A stretch of 64,000 bases of DNA from Saprospiraceae bacterium (GTDB lineage Bacteria; Bacteroidota; Bacteroidia; Chitinophagales; Saprospiraceae), in assembly GCA_016717105.1 (NCBI GenBank), contig JADKGF010000058.1, forward strand, positions 30,725 to 94,724, given 5' to 3'. The notes beneath the pieces were generated by a model that made no database searches, was not told the origin of the DNA, and was given only the letters and a program-made list of their open reading frames with translations. A program made the position numbers and the translations under genes. This document shows, one piece after another, positions 1-10,352 of this stretch. Within the stretch, counting starts at the first letter, position 1, and the number at the start of each line of letters is the position of its first letter.

Positions 1-218
1 AAATGTTGTGGTAAATAAGCAATTACAGCTTCCTTTGGCGCACGAACATATCCTCTAGTAGGTTTTTGTGCACCAGCGATAATCTTCATCATCGTAGATT
101 TACCAGCACCATTTTTGCCCATGAGTGCTATTTTGTCATTTTCATTTATAAAAAATGAAACGTCGCTAAATAGTGTTTTACCACTGAATTCTACAGCCAG
201 TCCATCTACGGTAATCAT
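1..218 (-). CDS. ABC-F family ATPase, N-terminal fragment
   Basis: This is the first ~72 codons of a gene that runs off the left edge of the window. The translation opens MITVDGLAVEFSGK and contains a perfect Walker A motif, GKNGAGKST, near residue 38, followed by a Q-loop-like YLPQH at the window edge. The arrangement, with no membrane segment and an early nucleotide-binding domain, is that of ABC-F proteins (Uup/EttA/YfmR type), soluble twin-ATPase factors acting on the ribosome. A membrane-transporter ATPase cannot be excluded from the fragment alone. The ATG at 216-218 follows a TAnnTTTG promoter element at short distance, which supports this start. Confidence 0.75.
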   Translation of the reverse strand, partial: MITVDGLAVEFSGKTLFSDVSFFINENDKIALMGKNGAGKSTMMKIIAGAQKPTRGYVRAPKEAVIAYLPQH

Positions 219-237
219 GCTTATTTTTTTAAGGCCG

Positions 238-245
238 CAAAAGTA
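238..245 (-). promoter_or_regulatory. Bacteroidota -7 element for the ABC-F gene
   Basis: On the minus strand the sequence reads TACTTTTG, matching TAnnTTTG. It lies about 20 bp before the ATG, giving a very short leader. No convincing -33 TTTG was seen. Confidence 0.45.
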
Positions 246-310
246 TAAATAATATTTTTAAATCTTTGTACTGATATTGATAATTAACGCAATATCAATT
301 GTGCTCTTTA

Positions 311-1686
311 TTATCTCAACCAAGATATAACAATTTCTGGCATCAAACCAGATACTACAAGGAAGACAATCCCTGCTATAATAAATGCGCGATGTATCAG
401 ACTCAAACTAATCGTCGGAATGGTGTCGTCTCTTTGTCCAATAGAAGCAATTATTCTTAAATAATTATATGCAGCCAATACAGAAACCAATACTCCTACT
501 ACAGCAATCCATGTATAATCATACTTTATAGCTTCTACTAAAATAAAATATTTGGCAAAAAATCCAGCTAATGGTGGAATTCCCGCAAAGGACAACATAC
601 AAATGATCATTGCCACACCCAGAAGTTTGTTATGTGTCAATAATCCAGTCATGCCACTTATAGTATCAATATTCGTTTGCGTTTTTACTGTACTGTAAAT
701 GCTTAATGCGATAATGGCAGCAACACTATATACGGTAAGATTATAAATGACATAGACGTATGTTTCATGTTGGAGAACCAAATACGCAATCAAAACAAAA
801 CCAGCATTGGCGATACCAGTGTAAGCCATTAATCTTTTGAAATTCTCCTGTTTTAATGATGCTAAATTTCCGAAGACCATCGAAGCAATAGAAACCAATG
901 TCAAAAGTAATACCCAATGCACTTTTGGCTGTAGGCCAATGAAGGATACAAATTTGATCAATGCACCAAAGATTGCCACCTTTACCACTGTTGATACAAA
1001 TGCTGTCAAAACTGTAGGTGCACCATGATATACATCTGGAGCCCAAAAATGAAATGGAACGGCACCGATTTTGAAGATAAATGCACAAATCACCAAAAAC
1101 AACCCAGTAGTGAATAATGATGATTCGCCCATACTTTCTCTAGTTGAGGCAATAACACCCAAATCAAAGCTGCCGTATGCGCCATAAATCAAGGTAATCC
1201 CTAATAGCATAAAACAAGTAGCAAATGAACCTAAGAGGTAATATTTTAGCCCTGCTTCATTGGATGCCAAGTTTTTCCTATTGCTAGCAGCTAAAATGTA
1301 GAGTGGAATTGATAGGATTTCAGTACCTAAAAATAACATGGTTAGGTTTTGGAATGATACCAATAATATGGCACCAATGGATGAGAATACAAAAGGGCAA
1401 AAATATCGCTCAGGTGTTCGATATCTTCACTATAATAATATTGACACATCATAAAAACAAACATCAATATAAATATTATGATGATGCTAAATTTTATAGC
1501 CAACTTGTCAAAAGTTAGCATATTATTGGAAATGTCGCTGTAATCTCCGTGATATCCTCCAGCTAAAATAAAAATCGAAGCAACACAAGAAACCAAAATT
1601 ATAGGTAAAGCCCAATGCTTTTTCCTGAATATACCTGAGAACATGCTAATTAGACCAGTTATGGCAAGCAGGATGATCGCGTTCAT
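311..1686 (-). CDS. nuoN: NADH-quinone oxidoreductase subunit N (one frameshift)
   Basis: Antiporter-like membrane subunit of complex I, a paralogue of NuoL and NuoM that carries part of the proton translocation. Two reading frames are joined here: 1342-1686 encodes the N-terminus and 311-1363 the rest, including the typical stretch LTMLFLGTEILSIPLY and the helix-rich core with conserved lysines. The frame changes near 1389-1400; adding one base restores a continuous protein of about 458 residues, normal for the family. The ATG overlaps the nuoM stop (TAATG). It is the last gene of the nuo operon. The frameshift is likely a sequence error, not a pseudogene. Confidence 0.9.
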
Positions 1687-3130
1687 TATTGAATGTAATT
1701 TGAGTGAAGGATAGTTTGAATTGAAGCATCACACAACTTTGTAATCCAAGACGAATATACACCTGTGATAATGATGACGAACACTAAACTTAAATACAGA
1801 AATTTATCTACATCGTTGATATCCAAATAGTTGGTTTTATTGTCCGTGCCGAGAATTACCCTTTTATATAAGTTGAGCATGTACACAGCACCTAAAATAA
1901 CGCCTGATCCTGCTAATATAGCGCTTAATACATCATAGCTATATAAAGAATTCAAAATTAGAAATTCGCCTATGAAGCCATTAGTAAAAGGCACACCTAT
2001 TGCACCAAAAAGTATTACTAAAAACGCTCCAGCAAAAAGCGGCATCTTTTGCCTTAATCCACCAAATGAAGCCATGTCATAACTACCATTCAGCTTATAC
2101 AAACTATGTGCTACGAGAAACAAACCACAAGTATTAACTGCATGGGCGGCTATCTGAAGCATCACACCATGCAATCCATTTGAATTTAATGGAAAGAGTC
2201 CAGCGGCTATAATCCCCATGTGTGCCATAGAAACATAGGCAAACATTCGTTTTATATTGGTCTGAACCATAGCCAACAATGATGCATAAAAGACGCCAAA
2301 TGTAGCAGCTAGGACAACGTAGGAGCCATATTGATTGACTGCATCCGGCAAAATGGGTAAAACAAATTTGTAAATACTATAAATTGCCATTTTTGACATC
2401 ACGCCCGAAAGAATAATAGTCACTGAAGTTGGAGCGGCTTCATAAGTGTCAGCCTGCCAACCGTGAAGTGGGAAAATTGGTGATTTGATCCCGAAAGCCA
2501 CCATGAATGCTACGAAAAGCAACAATTGTGTAGGGATACCTATTTCTAATCCTTCAATGATAGACAAATCATAATTACCGACTTCACCCATATTACCTAA
2601 GGTGATGATTGCGATCAACATTAGCAGACTTCCGAAAAGGGTAAAAAGAAAAAATCTAAGTGTGATGGGTTTTATCTTAGGACTTTCTCCCCAAAGCAAT
2701 ACGAGGAAATAAGCTGGAATCAGTGATAATTCCCAAAAGATATAATACAGAAACATATCCTCTGCCACGAAGACTCCAAGGATAAATGTTTGCATCAAGA
2801 GTAAAAGTGCATAAAATTGTCGTTGACCAGCTTTATTTTCACTCAAAGTAACGTACATACTCACCATGACAACTACATTGGTGATCAATGCCATAAGTAA
2901 ACTGACGCCATCGCTACTCAAGTGGAATCTTGTTCCCATTGATGGAATCCAAGGCAAATCTATTCCAGTAATAGTAATTGGATTTTGATAATACATGGCT
3001 ATCATGATGCCGAAACTGCAACAGACACAACGGATGATACTACAGCAATAGTTTGTGTATATTTTCTGCTTAAAATTAGCAATGCAGCCGCAGTAACAAA
3101 TGGTATCAGTAATAAAATCAATATATTCAT
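1686..3130 (-). CDS. nuoM: NADH-quinone oxidoreductase subunit M (one frameshift)
   Basis: Antiporter-like proton-pumping subunit of complex I. From the ATG at 3128-3130 the frame reads MNILILLLIPFVTAAALLIL, a normal first helix, but ends at a stop near 3010; the other frame continues from MIAMYYQNP through the conserved core (FWELSLIPAYFL, HGWQADTYEAAPTSV) to the end. One missing base near 3007-3012 explains the break and gives a 481-residue protein, the usual size. The start overlaps the nuoL stop as ATGA, showing tight translational coupling. The frameshift is probably a consensus error. Confidence 0.9.
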
Positions 3131-5037
3131 AATGCAAAAAATATAAATATGGTTAAGATACCTAAAACGCCCAAAGCCATAGCAAATAAATAATAGCTGA
3201 TAAATCCATTTTGTGTTTTCCTGATATTTTCAGAGACATAAAGTGAAAGTTGTCCAGTGCCATCAGTTATTCGCCTAACGACCTGATTTTCAAAAATGGA
3301 ATTAAAAAATTGTGAAAGCTTCAAAAATGATTTTCCGATCACACTTTCATACAATTCATCCACATAAAATTTGTTCCTTATAAGATTGACAAAAGACCCA
3401 TCTTTAGCATTACTTTCAATTAATGGAACATGCGCTTTGGACACATATTTTTGGTAGGTCATAAAAGCCACTAGCAGAATACTGCCCATTGAAACAGCCA
3501 TAAGTATCCACTCTGTACTGTGGGGTAAATGGGATGGATGTATTGAAACGATCGGAGATATGAAATGCTCAAGCCATTTGTTACCTAACAACAATTCAGG
3601 TGCATTGATCCAACCACCAAATACTGAGAGTATGCCCAAGATTAGTAAGGGTAGCAACATACTCCAAGGTGACTCATGTATTTTATTTATTGTATCTTGA
3701 GACATTCGTTCCTTACCCCAAAACACCACGAAATACAATCTCAGCATATAGAAAACCGTTAGTAAGCCTGCAAAAAGTGCTGCAATCCACCAAATCGGAC
3801 TTTGGATGTATGCCAAAGAGAGAATGTTGTCTTTGGAATAAAATCCAGAAAACGGAGGTAACGCAATTATAGCTAACACACCAATTAAAAACAAGAGATG
3901 TGTGTAGTGCATATATTTTTTGAGATTACCCATGTTGCGAATATCTTGTTCGCCATGAAGCCCATGTATGACACTTCCTGCACCCAAAAACAATAGTGCT
4001 TTGAAAAATGCGTGGGTCAATAAGTGGAAAAAAGCTGCACCATATGCACCGAGTCCAAGGGCAAAAAACATCAAACCTAGTTGTGAAATGGTAGAGTAAG
4101 CTAGGATCTTTTTGATGTCGTTTTGCTTGGTTGCTATGACACCGGCAAATATCGATGTGGTCAAACCAACGAAGGTTATTATTTCATTGGTCAAAGGTGC
4201 TAAAGCAAATAAGAAGTTTGAACGTACTATCAAGTAGATACCTGCGGTCACCATAGTCGCAGCGTGGATCAAAGCACTTACGGGCGTTGGACCAGCCATC
4301 GCATCAGGCAACCAGGTGTAAAGTGGGATTTGAGCACTTTTACCAGTGGCGCCTATAAACAACAATAAAGTAATAAAAGTCAAGATTTCAGGACTTGACA
4401 TGCTACCAGCTATGTTTTGTTCTAGGTCAGAAAAGATAAAAGTTCCAAATTGTTTGTAAAGCAAGAATAGGCCAAATAGTAAAAATAAATCACCTATTCT
4501 GTTGATTATAAATGCTTTATTTGCTGCTTTATTGTTTTCGTGGTCTTTGTACCAAAAACCGATAAGTAAGTAAGAACATAATCCTACGCCTTCCCATCCT
4601 GCAAACATCAATACAAAATTATTGGCCATGACAAGGATTAACATGAAGAAAATGAAGAGATTTAGGTAGGCAAAAAAGCGGCTAAATCCTTCGTCACCAT
4701 GCATGTAGCCTGTGGAATATATATGTATTAAACTTCCTACACCAGTGATGAGCAACATCATGATAATTGATAATTGGTCTATCCTGAATTCGAAAGGAAT
4801 ATTGAGGTCATCTGTATTGATCCAATCAAATAAATGAACATTTATGGCAGGGCTGCTTTCATTCAATTGGAAGAAAAGTATCAGCGTCAAAAAAAATGAT
4901 AAAATTATCCATAGAGAAGCTAATAAACCAGCTGATTTCTCCTTTAAATATTGGCCATAAAGAAGATATCCCGCAAACCCAATCAAGGGTAGAGTAGGGA
5001 CCATCATGGCAATTAATTGTGCAGAATTGAGATTCAA
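3127..5037 (-). CDS. nuoL: NADH-quinone oxidoreductase subunit L
   Basis: Largest antiporter-like subunit of complex I (636 aa), with a series of membrane helices and the conserved segments FAGWEGVGLCSYLLIGFWY, TWLPDAMAGPTPVSALIHA and ATKQNDIKKILAYST, which hold the charged residues of the proton channel. The C-terminal part has the long lateral amphipathic stretch followed by a last transmembrane helix, as in the family. It is intact, separated by 19 bp from nuoK, and overlaps nuoM by 4 bp. It is one of the few genes of this operon without a frame problem. Confidence 0.96.
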   Translation of the reverse strand: MNLNSAQLIAMMVPTLPLIGFAGYLLYGQYLKEKSAGLLASLWIILSFFLTLILFFQLNESSPAINVHLFDWINTDDLNIPFEFRIDQLSIIMMLLITGVGSLIHIYSTGYMHGDEGFSRFFAYLNLFIFFMLILVMANNFVLMFAGWEGVGLCSYLLIGFWYKDHENNKAANKAFIINRIGDLFLLFGLFLLYKQFGTFIFSDLEQNIAGSMSSPEILTFITLLLFIGATGKSAQIPLYTWLPDAMAGPTPVSALIHAATMVTAGIYLIVRSNFLFALAPLTNEIITFVGLTTSIFAGVIATKQNDIKKILAYSTISQLGLMFFALGLGAYGAAFFHLLTHAFFKALLFLGAGSVIHGLHGEQDIRNMGNLKKYMHYTHLLFLIGVLAIIALPPFSGFYSKDNILSLAYIQSPIWWIAALFAGLLTVFYMLRLYFVVFWGKERMSQDTINKIHESPWSMLLPLLILGILSVFGGWINAPELLLGNKWLEHFISPIVSIHPSHLPHSTEWILMAVSMGSILLVAFMTYQKYVSKAHVPLIESNAKDGSFVNLIRNKFYVDELYESVIGKSFLKLSQFFNSIFENQVVRRITDGTGQLSLYVSENIRKTQNGFISYYLFAMALGVLGILTIFIFFAL

Positions 5038-5056
5038 AATTTAATATTTTTAGGTA

Positions 5057-5395
5057 TTACCACTTTAGATTATTGAGTGCATTGATATCCACTGTTTGCA
5101 CATTCCGATAGATCATAACCAACATAGCCAATCCGACGGCTACTTCAGCTGCTGCAACTACCATGATGAAAAACACAAAAGCCTGTGCATTGGGATCATT
5201 ATAATATACTGAAAAAGCAACGGCCAACAAATTGATAGAATTCAACATGAGTTCGATGCTCAAAAATACGTTGATCATATTCCTTCTAAGCAAAACGCCA
5301 GTAAGTCCGATACAAAACAATACGATACAAAGAAATACATAATGCTCTAATGGGACTAACCTTAGCTGATCCTGCAATTGGGTTACATCATTCAT
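5057..5395 (-). CDS. nuoK: NADH-quinone oxidoreductase subunit K
   Basis: Small membrane subunit of complex I with three transmembrane helices. The motifs LRRNMINVFLSIELMLN and the glutamates within helices 2 and 3 (VVAAAEVAVGLAM) are the conserved proton-relay residues. I prefer the start at 5395 (MNDVTQLQDQ, 112 aa) over an upstream in-frame start at 5425, because the upstream codons lie deep in nuoJ and the family is about 100-110 aa. With this start it overlaps nuoJ by 8 bp. Confidence 0.93.
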   Translation of the reverse strand: MNDVTQLQDQLRLVPLEHYVFLCIVLFCIGLTGVLLRRNMINVFLSIELMLNSINLLAVAFSVYYNDPNAQAFVFFIMVVAAAEVAVGLAMLVMIYRNVQTVDINALNNLKW

Positions 5396-5891
5396 CTTTT
5401 TGTTCTTTTTTATTGAAAATAACAATACCTACCATCGAAGAAAGAAATAATACGCTCGAAACTTCAAATGGGATTAAAAACTCATTAAAAAGTACTTTTC
5501 CGAGTGTAGAAGCCAAGCCAATATCTTGATTTACGATAGCTGGGTTTTGTCCGAAATTGGTCGCCCAAAGTGCTGTAACTAATACAAAACATAGGCTGGA
5601 GCCAGTTAAAACGGCTATACCCATGACCAATTTACTTTTGCGAATTGTGATCGGTGTGCTCATATTGAGAAACATAATGACATAAAGGAAAAGCACCATG
5701 ATGGCACCAGCATACACGATGATATGCACGATAGCTAAAAATTGGGCATTCAGCATCACATACAAACCTGCCACTGAAAAGAAACATATCAACAAGAAAA
5801 GTACACTGTACATCGCATTCTTATGAAAGATCATAAGGATACTGCTTATAATGCAAATGGCTGATAATAAATAAAAAAGTATGGCTGTCAT
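5388..5891 (-). CDS. nuoJ: NADH-quinone oxidoreductase subunit J
   Basis: Membrane subunit of complex I, 167 aa with five predicted helices. The segment HIIVYAGAIMVLFLYVIMFLN contains the conserved YAGAIMVLF signature with the pi-bulge region of helix 3. It lies between nuoI and nuoK in canonical order and shares 8 bp with nuoK. It is intact and of normal length. Confidence 0.94.
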   Translation of the reverse strand: MTAILFYLLSAICIISSILMIFHKNAMYSVLFLLICFFSVAGLYVMLNAQFLAIVHIIVYAGAIMVLFLYVIMFLNMSTPITIRKSKLVMGIAVLTGSSLCFVLVTALWATNFGQNPAIVNQDIGLASTLGKVLFNEFLIPFEVSSVLFLSSMVGIVIFNKKEQKDE

Positions 5892-5909
5892 TTTGACTTT
5901 TAATTTTAA

Positions 5910-6458
5910 TTAAACTGCTCCTTGTCTTATGCCGTTTCGTCTATCACTCACATCGATCCTGCCTTTTGTTTCTGTATCTTCCACCATCATATCTTTTGTA
6001 AAAATAAATTGGTTTCGATCATAATTAGATTCAGCAACGATCTCTGTCAAATAAATGGCGTCTTTCGGGCAAGATTCCTCACACAATCCACAGAATATAC
6101 ACCTCAACATATTTATATTATATTCGGCTGCATATTTCTCTTCTCGGTATAGAGATTCTTCACCTTTTTTTCTTTCTGCAGCTACAATGGTAATGGCTTC
6201 TGCTGGACAAGCTACAGCACACAATCCACAAGCTGTACAATTTTCTCGACCTTGTTCATCTTTTTTGAGGACATGTTTTCCTCTGTAAATTTTGGAGTGG
6301 ATTTTCTGCTGCTCAGGATATTGGATTGTGGCCTTTTTTTTGAAAAAGTGATAGATTGTAATCCGCAGACCAGCTAAAATCGCAGGGATGTACAGCCTTT
6401 CAGATAAGGTCATCTTTTTATTGGAAACAAGTTTACTTCTGTTTGTAAGTGATTGCAT
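5910..6458 (-). CDS. nuoI: NADH-quinone oxidoreductase subunit I (2x 4Fe-4S)
   Basis: Ferredoxin-like subunit of the peripheral arm that passes electrons from NuoG towards NuoB. Two complete 4Fe-4S motifs are visible: CTACGLCAVACP near residue 75 and CIFCGLCEESCP near residue 120, each CxxCxxCxxxCP. The protein is 182 aa, the usual size, with an N-terminal amphipathic region that docks on NuoH. It is 3 bp from nuoH. The C-terminal tail (RRNGIRQGAV) is polar and variable in the family. Confidence 0.95.
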   Translation of the reverse strand: MQSLTNRSKLVSNKKMTLSERLYIPAILAGLRITIYHFFKKKATIQYPEQQKIHSKIYRGKHVLKKDEQGRENCTACGLCAVACPAEAITIVAAERKKGEESLYREEKYAAEYNINMLRCIFCGLCEESCPKDAIYLTEIVAESNYDRNQFIFTKDMMVEDTETKGRIDVSDRRNGIRQGAV

Positions 6459-6461
6459 GCC

Positions 6462-7496
6462 CTATTGATTTAACAAAATTATGGTACCTGTGATCAACAT
6501 ATTTATTATCGAAAGTGGTAGAAGTATTTTCCAACCTAAATTCATTAATTGGTCAAACCTAAATCTTGGTATCGTCCATCGAACCCAGAAAAAGAAAAAT
6601 ATGAAAAAGAGTATTTTTGTCATTAGCACCAAAAAGCAAATAAATGCAAATAATATTTCGCCTGTATTTTGCTGAACAATATCCATGAATGGAAAATTAT
6701 AGCCGCCAAAGTACAAACAACTGATAACTGCAGATGACAAAAACATATTTATATACTCTGCAAAAAGGTAAAATCCAAGTTTCATACTTGAATATTCTGT
6801 ATGGTATCCGCCGATCAACTCCGTCTCACTCTCAGGAAGATCGAAAGGCGTACGGTTTGTCTCAGCAAATGCGCAAATCAAAAATATCAAAAAACCAAGT
6901 GGTTGTAAGACCACATTCCAAGCCATGCCGTGCCATCCGCTTTGTCCTGTGACCATATTGCCCAAACTCAGTGATCCTGTTGTCATGATCACGGCAATGA
7001 TACTCATACCCATAGCAAGTTCGTAACTGATCATCTGCGTGGATGCTCTTACAGCTCCTAGTAATGCGAATTTATTATTCGATGCCCAACCACCGATCAT
7101 GATGCCATATACACCAATGCTCACTACACCCATGATATATAATATTCCAATATTTATATCCGCAACCTGTAGATGTACTTTAGTGCCTGCTATCGTAATG
7201 TCTGGTCCCCAAGGTATAACTGCACTGGCCATAAGTGCTGTGACCATACTTATCGCAGGACCGAGTATGAACAATAACTTATTGGAACTGGCTGGCAAGA
7301 TTTCTTCCTTCATGATCATCTTTACACCATCAGCCAATGGCTGCAATAACCCAAATGGGCCAGCACGATTTGGCCCGATTCTGTCTTGCATAAAAGCGGC
7401 AACCTTTCTTTCGGAAAATGTACTATAAGCCGCTATCGTGATGGATAGTAAAAAAAGTGCTAAGACCAAAAATATTTTAAAAATGATAATTTCCAT
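6462..7496 (-). CDS. nuoH: NADH-quinone oxidoreductase subunit H
   Basis: Membrane subunit of complex I that forms the quinone-entry chamber with NuoB and NuoD. The 344-aa protein has eight or so helices and the family signatures SERKVAAFMQDRIGPNRAG near residue 30 and AETNRTPFDLPESETELIG near residue 215, which hold the conserved charged residues at the quinone channel. It is intact, starts 3 bp after nuoG ends and is followed after 3 bp by nuoI. Confidence 0.96.
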   Translation of the reverse strand: MEIIIFKIFLVLALFLLSITIAAYSTFSERKVAAFMQDRIGPNRAGPFGLLQPLADGVKMIMKEEILPASSNKLLFILGPAISMVTALMASAVIPWGPDITIAGTKVHLQVADINIGILYIMGVVSIGVYGIMIGGWASNNKFALLGAVRASTQMISYELAMGMSIIAVIMTTGSLSLGNMVTGQSGWHGMAWNVVLQPLGFLIFLICAFAETNRTPFDLPESETELIGGYHTEYSSMKLGFYLFAEYINMFLSSAVISCLYFGGYNFPFMDIVQQNTGEILFAFICFLVLMTKILFFIFFFFWVRWTIPRFRFDQLMNLGWKILLPLSIINMLITGTIILLNQ

Positions 7497-7499
7497 GTA

Positions 7500-8465
7500 T
7501 TATTTTTGAGTGCTATCTTTATCTGATTCTATCAATTTTTGGATGACCGGCAACTCGATCTTAGGATGATTTTGTGATATAACTGAATGACTATCAACAG
7601 AGACAGGGCCTTCGATTTGCCAGTCTTTTGTTTCTTTTTTGTCGAATCTACACTCGTTACATATAAAATCTTCTACTTCATTCCATCTGTTTTTTCGACC
7701 TGTCACACGCAAGACTTCTTCGCCTTGATACCATAAGGTAACTTTTCCTGAGCAAGTAGGACAATTTCTATGTGCATTCACAGGTTTTGTAAACCAAACC
7801 CTAGATTTGAATCTGAAAGTCTTATCAGTCAATGCTCCGACTGGACATACATCGATCATATTTCCAGAAAATTCGTTATCGACCGCTTGCTCTATAAAGG
7901 TAGAAATTTCTGAAACTTCGCCTCTGTTGAGAACGCCGTGCACTCTTTCGGGTGTCAATTGTTCGGCGACTTGTGTACAACGGTAACACAGAATGCATCG
8001 ATTCATGTGCAATTGTATTTTATCGCCTATATCTTTTCTTTCAAATTCTCTTCTTTTGAATTCATACCTGCTTTTCGCTAAGCCATGTTCGTAAGATAAA
8101 TCTTGAAGTTTACATTCTCCAGCTTGGTCGCATACAGGGCAATCCAATGGATGATTGATCAATAAAAACTCCGTTACACCTTTTCTGGCATCAGTTACTT
8201 CAGGCGAAGTAGTATTTCTAACTTCCATACCATCCATTACTGTGGTACGACAACTGGCCACAAGCTTTGGCATTGGCCTTGGATCTTTCTCAGAACCTTT
8301 TGTCACCTTGACCAGACAAGTTCGGCATTTGCCACCACTGCCTTCTAACTTACTGTAATAACACATAGCCGGTGGGACATTTTCGCCAATCATCCGAGCT
8401 GCCTGAAGGATCGTGGTTCCTGCTGGTACTTCTATGCTTATATCATCAATGGTTACTTTTGGCAT
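7500..8465 (-). CDS. nuoG: NADH-quinone oxidoreductase subunit G, short form
   Basis: Iron-sulfur subunit of the peripheral arm. The first ~90 residues form a 2Fe-2S ferredoxin domain (MCYYSKLEGSGGKCRTC, then a later Cys in LVASCRTT). Next come the NuoG His/Cys cluster (HPLDCPVCDQAGECKLQ), CILCYRCTQV with a later Cys (DVCPVG), and CPTC...CNEC near residue 235. At 321 aa the protein stops after these domains and lacks the long molybdopterin-oxidoreductase-like C-terminal half of E. coli NuoG. Such short NuoG proteins are familiar in Bacteroidota, so I read this as natural, not truncated. Confidence 0.92.
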   Translation of the reverse strand: MPKVTIDDISIEVPAGTTILQAARMIGENVPPAMCYYSKLEGSGGKCRTCLVKVTKGSEKDPRPMPKLVASCRTTVMDGMEVRNTTSPEVTDARKGVTEFLLINHPLDCPVCDQAGECKLQDLSYEHGLAKSRYEFKRREFERKDIGDKIQLHMNRCILCYRCTQVAEQLTPERVHGVLNRGEVSEISTFIEQAVDNEFSGNMIDVCPVGALTDKTFRFKSRVWFTKPVNAHRNCPTCSGKVTLWYQGEEVLRVTGRKNRWNEVEDFICNECRFDKKETKDWQIEGPVSVDSHSVISQNHPKIELPVIQKLIESDKDSTQK

Positions 8466-8486
8466 TAGATTGAATTTGTCAATATT

Positions 8487-9828
8487 TTAGTTTACTAAGG
8501 TTTTCATCTCTGGTTGATATACGTGGTCTGCATCCATGACACGATGTGGATACTTGACATGATATTCGAATTCATGTCTGAAGTGTCTAATCGCAGCGGC
8601 TACTGGCCAAGCAGCTGCATCACCTAATGGGCAAATAGTATTGCCTTCAATGCGTCGCTGTATGTCCCACAATAAATCGATGTCATCCGAATTGCCATGT
8701 CCATATTCTATATTGTGTAAAACTCGTTCCATCCAACCGGTTCCTTCACGACATGGACTACATTGACCACATGATTCATGGTGATAAAATCTAGCAAAGT
8801 TCCAAGTATTCCTTACAATACATTGTTTCTCATCATAAACGATAAATCCACCCGAACCCAACATACTTCCAGTTTGAAATCCACCTTCACTCAGGCTTTC
8901 ATACGTCATAAGTCTAGGCTCACCTGTACTTTCTTTAAATAATAAATGCTTCGGCAAGATAGGAACAGATGATCCACCAGGCACGCATGCTTTGATGTCG
9001 TTACTGTCTTTGATACCGCCACAGTATTCGTCTGAATAGATAAATTCTTCTACTGAAACGCCCATAACAATTTCGTAAACACCAGGTTTATTGATGTTGC
9101 CTGATGCAGAGATGAGTTTGGTACCTGTAGATCGACCGATACCGATTTTTGCATATTCAGCGCCACCCATTTTCAATATTGGAACTACCGCAGCAATGGT
9201 TTCTACATTATTGACAATAGTTGGGCAATCCCACAAACCAGACACAGCTGGAAATGGTGGTTTTATACGAGGATTCCCTCTTTTACCTTCTAAGGATTCG
9301 ATCAAAGCTGTCTCTTCACCACAAATATAAGCGCCTGCTCCTGGATGAACATATAGATCCAGATTATAGCCAGTACCTTTTATGTTTTTACCTAAAAATC
9401 CTTTGCTATAAGCTTCTTGGATTGCTTTTTCTAGGATACGAAGTATAAACATGTATTCACCACGAATATAAATGTATGCCGTCTCGCATCCCAAAGCATA
9501 ACTAGATAAAATCATACCTTCTATCAGGAGATGCGGATTTTTTTCCATCAATAACCTATCTTTGAAGGTGCCAGGCTCACTTTCATCTGCGTTACAAAGT
9601 AAATATCTTGGTTTGTCGGTGGATTTGTCCAAAAATGACCATTTTAATCCTGAAGGGAATCCAGCGCCACCTCGTCCTCTCAAACCTGAAGTTTTGACTT
9701 CTTCTGTTACTTCATCTGGGGACTTCTTGCCTAAAATATTTTCCAAGGGTATTGTATCCACCGTATTTAAGATATCCATCTATGGATTTTAAATCTGGTT
9801 TATCGATATTTTCCAATAATAATTTCAT
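8487..9828 (-). CDS. nuoF: NADH-quinone oxidoreductase subunit F (one frameshift)
   Basis: FMN- and NADH-binding subunit of complex I. Conserved elements are GRGGAGFPSGLKWSF (NADH site), GAGAYICGEETALIESLEG (FMN/NADH fold) and the 4Fe-4S ligands ESCGQCSPCREGT plus NTICPLGDAAAWP. An open frame starts only at 9779, but upstream codons from the ATG at 9826-9828 encode MKLLLENIDKPDLKS and YLKYGGYNTLGK, the typical NuoF N-terminus in another frame. One indel near 9728-9745 separates the two parts. The real start is therefore 9828, 11 bp after nuoE. The break is probably a sequencing error. Confidence 0.9.
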
Positions 9829-9839
9829 GCTCAAGCTGA

Positions 9840-10329
9840 TTAAATTTTAGTGGAAAAATGGTGAATGATTTCATCTATTTTTTCGACGGTAAGATTTTCA
9901 AAATATTCCTCACCGATCTGAAACATAGGTGCGTATCCACAAGCTCCAAGACACTCCACAGTTTTTTAGGGTAAATAGCCCATCTTTTGTGGTTTCACCT
10001 ACTTTTATTCCCAACTTGTCTGAAATGTAAGATATTATTTTATCAGCACCACAGATCATACAAGGCCCTGTATGGCATACTTCTATTACATATTTACCTA
10101 CTTGTTCTGTATGATACATCGAGTAAAATGTGGCTACTTCATAGACTTCTATCGGTTTTATTGATAAGATCTCTGCGACTTTATCCATGACAGGTACAGA
10201 TAGCCAACCACATTCTTTTTGCACAACATGCAGTACTGGCAACAAGGCAGATTTTTTTCTATTGGGTGGATAATGGGTTATCAACCTATCGATTTCTGCC
10301 ATTGAATCTTGTGAAAAAATTAAACTCAT
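9840..10329 (-). CDS. nuoE: NADH-quinone oxidoreductase subunit E (one frameshift)
   Basis: Thioredoxin-fold 2Fe-2S subunit of complex I. The N-terminal part (from MSLIFSQDSM) is intact and holds the first two ligands in CHTGPCMICGA near residue 90. After FTLKN the frame shifts near 9965, and the downstream frame continues with VECLGACGYAPMF, which supplies the second pair of Cys ligands, to a stop at 9840. One extra base in the sequence explains the break; corrected length is about 162 aa, as expected. An in-frame TTG at 10347 is a less likely start. Confidence 0.88.
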
Positions 10330-10352
10330 TTCTGTTTTTCTTATCAAAAAAT

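Noticed and set aside
765..1088. Long minus-strand ORF of 107 codons inside nuoN
   Set aside because: It is an out-of-frame reading of the nuoN coding sequence; the NuoN frame there is strongly conserved.
311..3130. nuoM and nuoN as true pseudogenes
   Set aside because: Each needs only one base to restore a full-length protein, and all motifs are kept; error is the simpler account than loss of complex I pumping subunits.
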